A stretch of 63,859 nt of DNA from Bacteroidota bacterium (GTDB taxonomy: Bacteria; Bacteroidota; Bacteroidia; Bacteroidales; Bacteroidaceae), in the NCBI GenBank assembly GCA_023458215.1, contig JAEXAJ010000093.1:1-63859 (forward strand), written 5' to 3'. Positions 42,187 to 52,374 of this stretch are shown one piece after another. The position numbers and the translations under genes were made by a program. Numbering within the stretch: position 1 is the first letter of the stretch; the number at the start of each line of letters is the position of its first letter. The notes beneath the pieces are model-generated. The model had not been told where the DNA came from and did not search any database. It was given only the letters and a program-made list of their open reading frames with translations.

Positions 42187-45100
42187 ATGAGGAAACATTT
42201 ATTTTTTTCCGTAATGCTTAGTCTGTGTGCCTTTGGCGGCATGACGGTGTATTCTACACCTGTCATGGCTACCGTGACACAATCTCCGACTATCAAGGTT
42301 CGTGGTCAAGTTGTCGACGAACAAGGTGAACCCATGCCAGGGGCTACCGTCAGGGTTAAAGGTGGACAAGGCGGAACCATTACCGACCTGGACGGAAACT
42401 TCCAACTGGAGGTTTCCGGAAACGCTACCCTTTTGATAAGCTATGTGGGTTTCAAGGAACGTGAAGTGGCTGTTCGCAATCGTGCCATCATTGAAGCCAT
42501 CCAGCTGCAAGGTGATGACCAAATGCTTGAGCAAGTGGTTGTCGTAGGTTACGGTACACAGAAGAAATCTGACTTAACCGGTTCTGTGGCCGTAGTAGAT
42601 GCGGATGCCTTGAAACAGACATCAAGTTCCAATATCTCCACCATGCTCGAAGGTAAGGTTTCCGGCGTGCAAATTACCTCCGACGGACAGCCCGGTGCCG
42701 ATCCTACCGTTCGCATCCGTGGTGTCGGGTCTTTCGGCAGCACTTCTCCTCTTTATGTTATTGACGGTGTTCCCATGGGAACCTCTATCCGCGATTTCTC
42801 TTCAAACGATATTGAAACCATCCAGGTACTAAAGGATGCTTCGGCGGCGGCTATCTACGGTTCGCGCGCCGCCAATGGTGTAATTATCATCACTACCAAA
42901 CGCGGACAAAAAGACCAACCACTGAAAGTGGATTACAACGGATATTTCGGTGTGGATAATATTCCTAAGGGTGTTTATGATGTAATGAATGCCGACCAGT
43001 ACAGCCAGTACCTCGGTCAGGCGTGTGCCAACTCCAACACTCCGCTGCCATCGGGATACAAGCTGGATAGCGAAACCGGAAAATATCATTTCCAAGATAC
43101 CACCAACACCAACTGGTTTGACGAAGTATTCAAAACGGGTATTCGCCAAAACCACAATGTGAACCTCTCCGGAGGAGGTGCCAATAACACCTATAATATA
43201 TCATTAGACTATTTCAACCAAAAAGGAACACTCGAAGGTGCCGGTCCTAACTATGAACGTTACACTGCACGTGTCAACAACAGTATGGATACCAAGTTCA
43301 TAAAGTTCCAAACCAGCCTTGTCTACTCCCACTCCGACCAAGACAACATGGGCTTATCGAATGCTTCCGAATACGTTCAAGGTTTGTATGGCGATGTAAC
43401 CAACGTGCTGCGCGGTGCTTTACTGATGCAGCCTACCATCAAGGCGTACGATTCTTCTACATGGGTACTTGACAACTTGGTAGGAATCGCAAACAACTTC
43501 AATTATGATGCTTACGGCTATGGTGTATACTACGACACCGTGCATGGTGACATTTCCGCTTCCAACCCGTTGCTCGTAAACAACCTGCTGCAACGCAACA
43601 CTCGTGTAGACCGTTTCGTAGGGACAGGTTCGGCGGATGTAGACATCTTCAAGATGCTTGGCATCAATAGCAAAAGTCACAAGCTCAACTATAAGATAAA
43701 CCTATCTTACAGCAAAACCCATTGTAAGGACTTTACTTGGATTCCCGCATGGGTACAGAGTAACCGTGTGTACTTGGCCAAAAGCAACGAACGACTCACC
43801 AAAGGGTCGCGCGACTATTCGGATGCTTTGATAGAGAACGTGATTACTTACGATGGTACGATAGGCAAGCATCACATCAACGCAGTGGCAGGTCAGACTT
43901 ACGAACAAGAAAACACCGACCTGCTGACCGGATGGGGAATCAACTTCACCGAACCTTATTTCCTACAGCTCCAGAATGCAGCCAAAACGTATTCTGAAAG
44001 TTATGAATACAAGCATGCTATCCTCTCTTACATCGGTCGTATCAATTACAATTACGATGACAGATACTTATTTTCGGCAACAGTGCGCCGGGATGGCAGT
44101 TCTCGCCTGACCAGAAGTATCCGTTGGGGAACTTTCCCCTCCGTCTCTGTAGGCTGGCGTTTTGATAAAGAGAAATTCTTCCCTTTCAATCCAAATACCG
44201 TAAGCATGTTCAAAGTCCGTGCCAGCTACGGTGAACTCGGTAACGAGAATATTGGTGAGTATATGTATCAGGCTGTTATGTCGCGCAACAACATGACTTA
44301 CAATTTCAACGGTAACGTAGTGACCGGTTCTGCTGTTTCAACTTTCGTGGATAATAACTTGTCATGGGAGAAAAAGAAGACTTACAATGTGGGTATCGAT
44401 CTAGCCCTGTTCCGTAACCGTCTGGAATTTACAGCCGAATGGTACAAGAACATCAGTGAAGACTTGCTGTATGCTGTTCCTGTTCCCGAACAAGCGGGTG
44501 TATCCAATACCACGGTTACAATGAATGCAGCCTCGATGAACAACTCCGGCTTCGAATTCTCCGCAACCTACCGCAACCGGGATCACGATTTCAAATATGA
44601 AATATCGGCTAACCTTAGTACGGTACGCAACCGAGTAACCTCGTTAGGATTCGGTACCGACTCTTACATCTCCGGAGCATACATTACCAAAGTGGGCCAT
44701 GAAATAGGTCAGTTTTACGGCTGGGCTTATGATGGTATTGCCCGCACACAGGAAGATCTGGACAACCATGCCACCCAAGAGGGTGCCAAGATTGGCGACT
44801 GCCTCTATAAAGACGTGAGCGGACCGAACGGTGAACCCGACGGTAAAGTAGACGCCAACGACCAAGTAGTACTGGGCAGCGGCATGCCTAAAATTCATTT
44901 CGGTCTCAATGCCCGTTTTGAGTACAAGCGCTTTGACCTTAGCATTGCTACCTTCGGTGCGCTGAACTATCACGTCAGCGACGATATCTACAACTCGCTT
45001 AACTCTTGCTACGGCTGGGGAAACAAAGAAGTGGGTATGCTCGATGCCAATCGCTTTAGCGAAGACGGCAGCACTTACCTCTCCAATGTGCCACGCACCT

Positions 45101-45396
45101 ATGTCACGAACAACGCCAGCTTGGGTTGGAACGACCTTTTCAGTTCACGCAAGATTCAGAACGCAGCCTACTGGAAGATCGCCAACATAGAATTGGGCTA
45201 CAACTTCCCTAACCAGTGGTTCGGTAAATATGTATCAGACGTGCGTTTGTACGTGTCAGCACAAAATCTCCACACATTCACCGGCTATCACGGTTATAAT
45301 GTAGACTATGCGGGAGGAACTTTCACCCCTGGATACAACTTCTGTTCTTATCCTACTGCACGTACTTTCATGTGTGGCGTTCATTTTACATTCTAA
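42187..45396 (+). CDS. SusC-like TonB-dependent outer-membrane transporter
   Basis: 1069 residues: signal peptide (MTVYSTPVMA), carboxypeptidase-regulatory-like domain (VRGQVVDEQGEPMPGATVRVKGGQGG ..., about 38-110), TonB box region (EQVVVVGYGTQKKSDLTGSV), plug (about 120-235, with LEGKVSGVQI and IRGVGSFGSTSPLYVIDGVPM) and a 22-strand barrel to the terminal HFTF. It imports arabino-oligosaccharides, with energy from TonB-ExbBD. Followed by its SusD partner after 39 bp. Confidence 0.95.
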   Translation: MRKHLFFSVMLSLCAFGGMTVYSTPVMATVTQSPTIKVRGQVVDEQGEPMPGATVRVKGGQGGTITDLDGNFQLEVSGNATLLISYVGFKEREVAVRNRAIIEAIQLQGDDQMLEQVVVVGYGTQKKSDLTGSVAVVDADALKQTSSSNISTMLEGKVSGVQITSDGQPGADPTVRIRGVGSFGSTSPLYVIDGVPMGTSIRDFSSNDIETIQVLKDASAAAIYGSRAANGVIIITTKRGQKDQPLKVDYNGYFGVDNIPKGVYDVMNADQYSQYLGQACANSNTPLPSGYKLDSETGKYHFQDTTNTNWFDEVFKTGIRQNHNVNLSGGGANNTYNISLDYFNQKGTLEGAGPNYERYTARVNNSMDTKFIKFQTSLVYSHSDQDNMGLSNASEYVQGLYGDVTNVLRGALLMQPTIKAYDSSTWVLDNLVGIANNFNYDAYGYGVYYDTVHGDISASNPLLVNNLLQRNTRVDRFVGTGSADVDIFKMLGINSKSHKLNYKINLSYSKTHCKDFTWIPAWVQSNRVYLAKSNERLTKGSRDYSDALIENVITYDGTIGKHHINAVAGQTYEQENTDLLTGWGINFTEPYFLQLQNAAKTYSESYEYKHAILSYIGRINYNYDDRYLFSATVRRDGSSRLTRSIRWGTFPSVSVGWRFDKEKFFPFNPNTVSMFKVRASYGELGNENIGEYMYQAVMSRNNMTYNFNGNVVTGSAVSTFVDNNLSWEKKKTYNVGIDLALFRNRLEFTAEWYKNISEDLLYAVPVPEQAGVSNTTVTMNAASMNNSGFEFSATYRNRDHDFKYEISANLSTVRNRVTSLGFGTDSYISGAYITKVGHEIGQFYGWAYDGIARTQEDLDNHATQEGAKIGDCLYKDVSGPNGEPDGKVDANDQVVLGSGMPKIHFGLNARFEYKRFDLSIATFGALNYHVSDDIYNSLNSCYGWGNKEVGMLDANRFSEDGSTYLSNVPRTYVTNNASLGWNDLFSSRKIQNAAYWKIANIELGYNFPNQWFGKYVSDVRLYVSAQNLHTFTGYHGYNVDYAGGTFTPGYNFCSYPTARTFMCGVHFTF

Positions 45397-45435
45397 TCGT
45401 TACTATCCGGTACCTAAATATTAAAAACATATCTT

Positions 45436-47199
45436 ATGAAACTAAATAAATATTCACTTGCTCTCATTTTGGGATTGAGCACTTTGGGTTCTTGCAGTGA
45501 CAAATTGGATCTGTTGAATCCCAACCAGCAAACCTCAAGCACTTTCGGCTTCAATGCCGATGATTTGGAAGAGAGTGTTATTGCCGCCTACAACCATATT
45601 CGCATGGAAGGATCTTACGCCCGTGTAGGTTACACCATTGATGTGTGCCGTGGCGACGAAGCATGGAACTCTTCACAAGTATGGTATATGCCCTTCGATG
45701 ACCTTAACGCAGAAGTAACCTCGGACATCACGTGGTGGCCTTGGCGCGAGTGGTATTACACCATTAACGTATGCAACTTTGCCATCTCCCGTTGCAGTGA
45801 GGATAACAGCCAACTCTCGCAAAAGATGAAGCGGATCAAGGGGCAAGTGCTCTTTTTGCGCGGATTATCATACTATAACTTAGTTGGTTATTATCAGAAT
45901 CCGCCCCTCATTACGGATTACGCCACCTACTCCTCGCTCTCTGGACTTTATGGCGGCAACAGTACTTATGACAATGTGCTCGACCAAGTGGAAAAAGACT
46001 TCCACGAGGCGATGGAATTGCTTCCATCTCGTGACGAAGGCGGCGAATGGGCTGGCGGACGGGCTACCTGCGGTGCTGCGGCAGGCTATTATGCACGTGC
46101 CCTCATGATGCGCCAAAAATACAACGAAGCACTCCCGGTGTTAAAAGACATCATCGGTAAGAAGTATGGTACTTATAAACTGATGAACAACTATGGAGAT
46201 AATTTCCGTGAAGGTTCGGCTTACGAGAACAATGCAGAGAGTCTCTTCGAGGTGCAGTACCTCGACTATGGTTCGCAAGGTACCGACGATGAATGGACGC
46301 CGGTGAATACGAGTCCTAATGCCACACAAGGCTCGGCCATTGAAAGTAACTTTGCTCCGGGTGTCTATGGCGGATGGGCCGATATCTCGGCTTCGCCTTG
46401 GCTCTATCATCTTTTCAAAAGTGAACGTACTACCAATGGCAAACTTGATCCGAGACTCTATTGGACCATTGGTACCTACGAGACCGATTGGGAGAATTTT
46501 GAGTATGGTAACGTAGCTTACACCCACAAACTTTCGGCTACCGATAATATTGTGACGAACAACAACTACGGCGGCCTACCGATTGCCAAATTTACGAATT
46601 TCCGTACAGGTCTGTATAGTACTGTGGTTACGGGTTTGCACGATGGCATCAACCTGCGCTTGATGCGCTATTCCGATGTACTGCTCCGCGCTGCCGAATG
46701 CGAGAACGAAGTTAATGGTCCCACACAGCAGGCTATCAGTTGGATTAACGAAGTGCGCAATCGCGCTGATTTGCCCGACTTGAAGCTTTCTGACTTCGAC
46801 ACGGCCGACAAACTCTTTGAGCAGATTGCCAATGTAGAACGTCCCAAGGAATTCGGATGCGAGTTTGGCCGAGGCTTTGATCTCATCCGCTGGGGTTTCT
46901 TCTACGACAACGGCCGCTTGCAACAACTCAAGGAACACGGTACCTTCCGCCGTTCCACCGAAGCGGTGAAAGACCCCGTCAGCTACAGTGATATAGCAAC
47001 CGATCCCACACTGAAGAGTTCGTTCGATACTTACGTACCGGGACACGAGTTCCTGCCTATAGTGCAGCAGCTGACCAACAACAACCCGAACTTGAAAGGC
47101 AACTCTGCCAACTATAGTACAGATAACTCCACTTACTTCCGGGAAAGCGGATGGAAAGTGCGTCCGGTTGTAGATCTAATTCAACCCATTACCTATTAA
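45436..47199 (+). CDS. SusD-like surface glycan-binding lipoprotein
   Basis: 587 residues. Lipoprotein signal ending LGSC (Cys at about 20), then SDKLDLLNPNQQTSSTFGFNADDLEESVIAAYNHI, TPR-like helices and RxxEFxxExxRxxDLIRWG-type C-terminal motif (RPKEFGCEFGRGFDLIRWGFF), the standard SusD signature. It caps the SusC barrel and binds arabinan oligosaccharides on the cell surface. Confidence 0.95.
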   Translation: MKLNKYSLALILGLSTLGSCSDKLDLLNPNQQTSSTFGFNADDLEESVIAAYNHIRMEGSYARVGYTIDVCRGDEAWNSSQVWYMPFDDLNAEVTSDITWWPWREWYYTINVCNFAISRCSEDNSQLSQKMKRIKGQVLFLRGLSYYNLVGYYQNPPLITDYATYSSLSGLYGGNSTYDNVLDQVEKDFHEAMELLPSRDEGGEWAGGRATCGAAAGYYARALMMRQKYNEALPVLKDIIGKKYGTYKLMNNYGDNFREGSAYENNAESLFEVQYLDYGSQGTDDEWTPVNTSPNATQGSAIESNFAPGVYGGWADISASPWLYHLFKSERTTNGKLDPRLYWTIGTYETDWENFEYGNVAYTHKLSATDNIVTNNNYGGLPIAKFTNFRTGLYSTVVTGLHDGINLRLMRYSDVLLRAAECENEVNGPTQQAISWINEVRNRADLPDLKLSDFDTADKLFEQIANVERPKEFGCEFGRGFDLIRWGFFYDNGRLQQLKEHGTFRRSTEAVKDPVSYSDIATDPTLKSSFDTYVPGHEFLPIVQQLTNNNPNLKGNSANYSTDNSTYFRESGWKVRPVVDLIQPITY

Positions 47200-47210
47200 A
47201 ATTTAAGACA

Positions 47211-48989
47211 ATGAGACATATCAATAAAATAGCATCCTTCTGCTGTGCAATAGCCTTGGGGCTGCTGGCATTAACGGGTTGCGAGGGTGGCGAACTCTAT
47301 GATGTAAACGCCCCCGACTGGATTTCCCAGAAAATAGACTCTATAGCGAACTCGAATAAAAATACGGACGAAGTGCTTGAAGGTATGCAGGAAGATGTAT
47401 ACTCGATAGGAAGTACAGATTTCAAATCCGGTTTCTGGAGTGCTTTCTCCAAGTATTACGTAGTACCCGATGGCGAAAAATGGAACGCAGTGTTCAACCT
47501 TAACATCAATTCGGCTGATAATACATATTACAAAAACTTTGCCCTCGTTCTCACTAACGATGTAGATCGTGGAGGTACAGGATATACTGAATATGGAGCT
47601 ATCCGTTTTGATGCCACTGGTGACTCTGTAGCTTACAACTCGCAATGGGGCAAACTCTATTTTAAGTACACCACAAGCACGCTGCTTCTAGCTCCCGATG
47701 CCAGCAATACAGATGCTGGCGTACAGAAGTTGGGCGGCAAGGTGACGCTTACCGTAGACCGCACCAGTGAAAGTGCTTTCACCATCAAGATGACCAACGG
47801 TGTAGCAACTAAAATCTATGCACAGCCCTACAAGGAGGCTAATCTGAATGAAGACCCTACCAATACTAATATCCGCTGTTTCTTAGTACCCGAAGGTTCT
47901 TACATTGACTTCTTGCAAACCAACGTCGTTCCTATCGGTGGCCTTACTTCTGCCCAAGACAAAAATCCGGTATCGATGAAACTGCAGAATGTACCCAATC
48001 AGGTCAACGTAGGTACTTCGCTCGAATTGGCCATGGCCAATATATCAGCCATTGTTACCTTTGAAGAGGGAGTGACCAAAACTGTACCGGCTTCCGAACT
48101 CTACATCTCTGCCATCCCCGATATGGAGCAACTGGGTGTGAAAAACCTTGTGGCCATCTACAACAAAACCTTTAAGGGTGAGAATTGTGAACAACCGATT
48201 GTGGCTAATGCTACTTTTGAGGTCGTAGAAAAGATTGTATCCATCGAGGTGACTACACAACCCTCGCACACACAATACTATTATTATACCTCAGCAGCTA
48301 CCAATACTTTAGCGGACCGTATGATGACCTTCGACCCGACTGACATGGTGGTTACGGCAACTTACGCCAACGGAAGTTCAAGAGTTATTGACAATGCAAG
48401 ACTCAACTTCTCTGCCGTTCCTGCGAAGACCGGTTCTCAGACTGTTACCATTACCGCCGAAGAAGGAGTCATCGCAACTGTAAAAGTTACCGTCTCCGAG
48501 TCTACCGTTTCTGTAGTGAATAATACAGCCAACATGGTAGGAGCACAAGATAATTCAACAGCCTTTTGGGGAGCCTTCTCAGACGATTTCAATGTTCCTG
48601 TGGGTAAAACAAAATCCATCACTTTCACCAACTACAGCAGTTTGGCGGGCAACTGGAATAACTTCTGCGTAGTTCTCCGTAAAGCTGATCTTACCGAATA
48701 CGTAGTAGTTCGTGCCGATAACTATGGCTGGGGCAGCGGATACGATGCCTGTATTCACAACGGAACACAAGGCGACTGGGCCACTTGGCTTGCCGGTATG
48801 AATGGAGCCCAAGTGACGGTCTACGTGACCAACTGTGGCAATAGTACCGCCGACATTCAGGCAGTGATGAAGGGTAGTACAAATACAACCTCCACCCAGT
48901 ACTATTTAGGTGTCAACACTGTGGACCCCAGCGACCTGAACTTCTCATTGACCGTTGACAGCAGTCATCTCGTCTTCGGTGCTAAATAA
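47211..48989 (+). CDS. Surface glycan-binding lipoprotein (SusE/F position)
   Basis: 592 residues from the ATG at 47211, lipoprotein signal (LALTGC). Two related modules begin with FWSAFSKYYVVPDGEKW (about 80) and FWGAFSDDFNVPVGKTKS (about 445), both with a V(L)LxxxxDRxxxxYxxxRxDxxGW pattern, so the protein appears to contain a duplicated carbohydrate-binding beta-sandwich at each end, with Ig-like domains between (KTVPASELYISAIPD, TVTITAEEGVIATVKVTV). By position it is the third surface protein of the locus. Fold assignment is inferred. Confidence 0.82.
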   Translation: MRHINKIASFCCAIALGLLALTGCEGGELYDVNAPDWISQKIDSIANSNKNTDEVLEGMQEDVYSIGSTDFKSGFWSAFSKYYVVPDGEKWNAVFNLNINSADNTYYKNFALVLTNDVDRGGTGYTEYGAIRFDATGDSVAYNSQWGKLYFKYTTSTLLLAPDASNTDAGVQKLGGKVTLTVDRTSESAFTIKMTNGVATKIYAQPYKEANLNEDPTNTNIRCFLVPEGSYIDFLQTNVVPIGGLTSAQDKNPVSMKLQNVPNQVNVGTSLELAMANISAIVTFEEGVTKTVPASELYISAIPDMEQLGVKNLVAIYNKTFKGENCEQPIVANATFEVVEKIVSIEVTTQPSHTQYYYYTSAATNTLADRMMTFDPTDMVVTATYANGSSRVIDNARLNFSAVPAKTGSQTVTITAEEGVIATVKVTVSESTVSVVNNTANMVGAQDNSTAFWGAFSDDFNVPVGKTKSITFTNYSSLAGNWNNFCVVLRKADLTEYVVVRADNYGWGSGYDACIHNGTQGDWATWLAGMNGAQVTVYVTNCGNSTADIQAVMKGSTNTTSTQYYLGVNTVDPSDLNFSLTVDSSHLVFGAK

Positions 48990-49006
48990 CCAAGAATTTC
49001 TATACC

Positions 49007-49049
49007 AGCCATGCCGTCTCCTCCAATTATTAGAAGGGACGGCATGGCT
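49007..49049 (+). promoter_or_regulatory. 12-bp-stem hairpin before the GH43 arabinanase gene
   Basis: AGCCATGCCGTC and GACGGCATGGCT are perfect inverted repeats with a 19-nt loop, lying 18 bp after the preceding stop codon and 16 bp before the ATG at 49065. No T-run. It could tune expression of the enzyme relative to the upstream surface proteins. Confidence 0.7.
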
Positions 49050-49064
49050 CTTAACACCAAACAA

Positions 49065-50960
49065 ATGAAAAAGTTATTATTCCTCAGGATATTCTTGCCG
49101 ATGCTCTTCACCTTCGCAGCTTGTTCTGACAGCCCCGACGAGATCGAAAACGGTAATTTAATCGTAGGCACTCCTAAAATAACCGCAATCACAAGCACCT
49201 CGTTAAGTGTCACTTCGACGGTTACCAGCAGTATCAATCAGATTATCAAGAAGGGCTTCTGCTACAGTGTCACTACCCAAAATCCAACCATCAAAGATAA
49301 CATCGTGGATGCCGACGAAAATTTCAGCGCCACGATTTCCGGCTTGACGGGCAATACCTCTTACTATATTTGTGCTTATGTCTACAGCAACAGCCGCTAT
49401 ACCTACTCGGAAGCATTCACGGCAAGCACAGAAAGCCTAAGCATTGACGAACAACTCAAAAACTACGTGGCCCCCACCTATCCGGATAATTACACGGCAA
49501 TAGCAGACTGGAGTCAACGAAGTAAATGGAATCTGTCCAACGTTCATGACCCAAGTGTGGTGCTGGCAGAAGACGGTTATTACTATATGTATCAGACAGA
49601 TGCTTCGTATGGCAACGCTCATGTCAGCGGTGGACATTTCCACGGTCGTCGTTCCAAAGATTTAGTGAATTGGGAATATCTAGGAGGCACTATGCCCTCA
49701 TTACCAGACTGGGTAATCCCCAAACTGAATGAGATACGTAAAAGCATGGGACTGAATGAAGTCCAACCCAACACGAATGATTTCGGTTATTGGGCACCTT
49801 GTGTACGCAAAGTCAGAAACGGGCTTTATCGCATGTACTATTCCATTGTATGCCCCGGTTTGCTGAATGGTAACGGTACTTGGAGCGAGCGTGCCTTTAT
49901 TGGCCTGATGGAAAACAGTGACCCTGCCAACAACAACGGTTGGGAAGACAAAGGCTACGTCATCACCAATGCTTCGGACAAGGGACTAAATTTCAACGTC
50001 AATGCCAACGACTGGGGAAACTGCTACTACAAATGGAATGCCATAGACCCCAGCTATATTATTGGTAAAGACGGCAAGCACTACCTGATTTACGGTTCAT
50101 GGCACAGCGGTATCGCCGCCCTGGAAGTAGATGCCAACACAGGAAAGCCACTGAGTGCACTGCCCAATCCGTGGGGTACAAACGAAGACATCGCTTCTTA
50201 CGGACAACTACTTGTAACCCGCCAAATGGGAAACCGTTGGCAAGCTTCCGAAGGACCGGAGATTATTTATAATCCAACTACAGGCTACTATTATTTATTC
50301 ATAGCTTACGATGCGCTGGATATACCTTATAACACCCGCGTTTGCCGTTCGCAAAACATTTATGGCCCTTATATGGGCATCGACGGTACAGATCTAACCA
50401 ACTTTGGTGGTGACATGCTTCCAATAGTCACTCATCCCTACAAGTTCAATAATAGTAACGGCTGGGTAGGTATTTCGCATTGCGCTGTATTTGAAGACGG
50501 AAACGGAAACTGGTACTTTGCTTCACAAGGGCGTCTACCGAAAGATGTACCGGGAATCAATGCCAGTAATGCCATTATGATGGGACAAGTACGTTCCATC
50601 CAATGGACTGCTGACGGATGGCCCGTAGTAATGCCCGAGCGTTACGGCGCAGTACCTTCGGTAGCTATCGCCGAAGACGAGTTAACCGGAAACTGGGAAC
50701 ACATAGACCTCTCGTACTCATACGGCAAGCAAAAGACCTCCGCCACCATGACCCTCACTTCCGACCACAAAGTAACCGCCGGTGCCTGGAAAGGCGCAAC
50801 ATGGAGCTATGATGCCAACAACTGCCGTATCACCTTCAGCAACGGAGTAGAAGTATGCCTACAACGGGAAGTGGACTGGGAAGCCAATCCAAGAACTCAC
50901 ACCATTGTCTATGCCGGCTATACCAATAGCAAGACATATTGGGGCAAAAAGACAAAATAA
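49065..50960 (+). CDS. GH43 surface lipoprotein, endo-arabinanase-like
   Basis: 631 residues from the ATG at 49065; lipoprotein signal FTFAAC. A fibronectin-III-like domain (about 35-125: TKITAITSTSLSVTSTVTSS ... GNTSYYICAYVYSNSRYTYSEAF) precedes the propeller. Catalytic motifs: NVHDPSVVLAEDGYYYMYQTD, AIDPSYIIGKDGKHYLIYGSW, ASEGPEIIYNPTTGYYYLFIAYD and the C-terminal domain ending KTYWGKKTK. It probably makes the first cuts in arabinan at the cell surface. Last gene of the susC operon. Confidence 0.92.
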   Translation: MKKLLFLRIFLPMLFTFAACSDSPDEIENGNLIVGTPKITAITSTSLSVTSTVTSSINQIIKKGFCYSVTTQNPTIKDNIVDADENFSATISGLTGNTSYYICAYVYSNSRYTYSEAFTASTESLSIDEQLKNYVAPTYPDNYTAIADWSQRSKWNLSNVHDPSVVLAEDGYYYMYQTDASYGNAHVSGGHFHGRRSKDLVNWEYLGGTMPSLPDWVIPKLNEIRKSMGLNEVQPNTNDFGYWAPCVRKVRNGLYRMYYSIVCPGLLNGNGTWSERAFIGLMENSDPANNNGWEDKGYVITNASDKGLNFNVNANDWGNCYYKWNAIDPSYIIGKDGKHYLIYGSWHSGIAALEVDANTGKPLSALPNPWGTNEDIASYGQLLVTRQMGNRWQASEGPEIIYNPTTGYYYLFIAYDALDIPYNTRVCRSQNIYGPYMGIDGTDLTNFGGDMLPIVTHPYKFNNSNGWVGISHCAVFEDGNGNWYFASQGRLPKDVPGINASNAIMMGQVRSIQWTADGWPVVMPERYGAVPSVAIAEDELTGNWEHIDLSYSYGKQKTSATMTLTSDHKVTAGAWKGATWSYDANNCRITFSNGVEVCLQREVDWEANPRTHTIVYAGYTNSKTYWGKKTK

Positions 50961-51001
50961 AAGTCAGTTTCTTACCCGAGCCATATCAAAATCATATCAA
51001 C

Positions 51002-51049
51002 CCCGCATCTGCTCCGCATAAAAGTACCCTTATGCGGAGCAGATACGGG
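51002..51049 (+). terminator. Very stable hairpin after the arabinan operon
   Basis: Two 20-nt arms around CATCTGCTCCGCATAA and TTATGCGGAGCAGAT pair with a single mismatch, followed by two more GCGGAGT copies (51055-51074). It ends the susC-to-GH43 operon, but there is no T-run, so it may rather protect the 3' end of the message. Confidence 0.7.
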
Positions 51050-51125
51050 GTTGAAGCGGAGTTAATGCGGAGTAAACCATCTGAGAAGTTCTTTTTTTCG
51101 CTTTTATGTTGCACAACATATTGAA

Positions 51126-51164
51126 GTGTAGATATTACACCAAATAAAAGTGTTACTTTTACAC
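51126..51164. promoter_or_regulatory. Two GTGT-N7-ACAC dyads before the arabinose operon
   Basis: GTGTAGATATTACAC (51126-51140) and GTGTTACTTTTACAC (51150-51164) are equal-length palindromes at 24-bp spacing. The second overlaps a -7-like TACTTTTA, 42 bp before the first gene. Candidate operators of AraR, encoded three genes further on; I do not remember the published AraR consensus well enough to compare. Confidence 0.5.
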
Positions 51165-51206
51165 CCATAAAAGAATAAACATCTCATTTACATTAAAAAT
51201 GAAACC

Positions 51207-52346
51207 ATGAAAAACAGTTTTCTACTTGCAGGAATAGCCTCTTTGATGCTTACTGCGTGCAACAACAAACCAACTCAGGAGTCAACATTATCCGGTCTAA
51301 ACCCGGCTAATTTCGAGACAACGGTAAACGATGCCCAAACCCATCTTTATACCTTAAAGAATAAGGCAGGCATGGAAGTTTGCATCACCAATTTTGGTGG
51401 ACGTATCGTATCTATTATGGTACCCGATAAAAACGGGAACATGCAGGATGTAGTTCTTGGATTTGACAGCATAGCCGATTATGTCAATATCCCCAGTGAT
51501 TTCGGAGCATCTATCGGACGATATGCCAACCGTATCAATCAGGGAAAGATTGTATTGGACGGCGATACGATCCAATTGCCGCAAAACAACTTCGGACATT
51601 GCCTGCATGGCGGTCCTAAAGGATGGCAATATCAAGTATACGATGCGAAACCAATTGATGAGACCACTTTGGAACTAACACGTATTTCACCTGACGGAGA
51701 CGAACAGTTTCCCGGAAATCTTACCGCTAAGGTTATTTACAAACTTACAGACGATAATGCTATTGATATAAAGTATAGTGCTACGACAGACAAAAAGACG
51801 GTTATCAACATGACCAACCACTCTTATTTCAACTTGTCGGGTAACCCATCCAAGGCAGCAACAGACCACATTCTTTATGTAAATGCGGACAACTACACTC
51901 CGGTAGACAGCACTTTCATGACTACAGGAGAAATTGTAACTGTAAAAGACACTCCGATGGACTTCACTACCCCAAAAACAGTAGGACAAGACATCACCAA
52001 CTTCGACTTCGTGCAACTAAAGAACGGAAACGGATACGATCATAACTGGGTATTAAATACAAAAGGCGATCTCAATCAAGTAGCAGCCAAGCTGACGTCT
52101 CCCGAAAGCGGTATTACCCTGGAAGTTTACACCAACGAGCCGGGTATCCAAGTTTATACAGGTAACTTCCTGGATGGAACTGTAACAGGAAAGAAAGGCA
52201 TCGTATACAACCAACGCGCTTCCGTTTGCCTCGAAACTCAACATTATCCGGACAGTCCCAATAAACCTGAATGGCCTTCAGTGATACTGGAACCGGGACA
52301 GACCTACAATAGCGAATGTATCTTCAAATTCTCTGTAGAGAAATAA
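51207..52346 (+). CDS. Aldose 1-epimerase lipoprotein
   Basis: 379 residues. Lipoprotein signal MKNSFLLAGIASLMLTAC, then the mutarotase domain with RYANRINQGKI, HCLHGGPKGWQ, NHSYFNLSG, GYDHNWVL and CLETQHYPDSPNKPEWPSVIL (Glu). Unlike the galM of the galactose operon it is exported, so it would adjust the anomers of arabinose released in the periplasm before uptake by the symporter encoded 29 bp downstream. Confidence 0.9.
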   Translation: MKNSFLLAGIASLMLTACNNKPTQESTLSGLNPANFETTVNDAQTHLYTLKNKAGMEVCITNFGGRIVSIMVPDKNGNMQDVVLGFDSIADYVNIPSDFGASIGRYANRINQGKIVLDGDTIQLPQNNFGHCLHGGPKGWQYQVYDAKPIDETTLELTRISPDGDEQFPGNLTAKVIYKLTDDNAIDIKYSATTDKKTVINMTNHSYFNLSGNPSKAATDHILYVNADNYTPVDSTFMTTGEIVTVKDTPMDFTTPKTVGQDITNFDFVQLKNGNGYDHNWVLNTKGDLNQVAAKLTSPESGITLEVYTNEPGIQVYTGNFLDGTVTGKKGIVYNQRASVCLETQHYPDSPNKPEWPSVILEPGQTYNSECIFKFSVEK

Positions 52347-52374
52347 AATATTAACCCTATAAATCATTATTATC

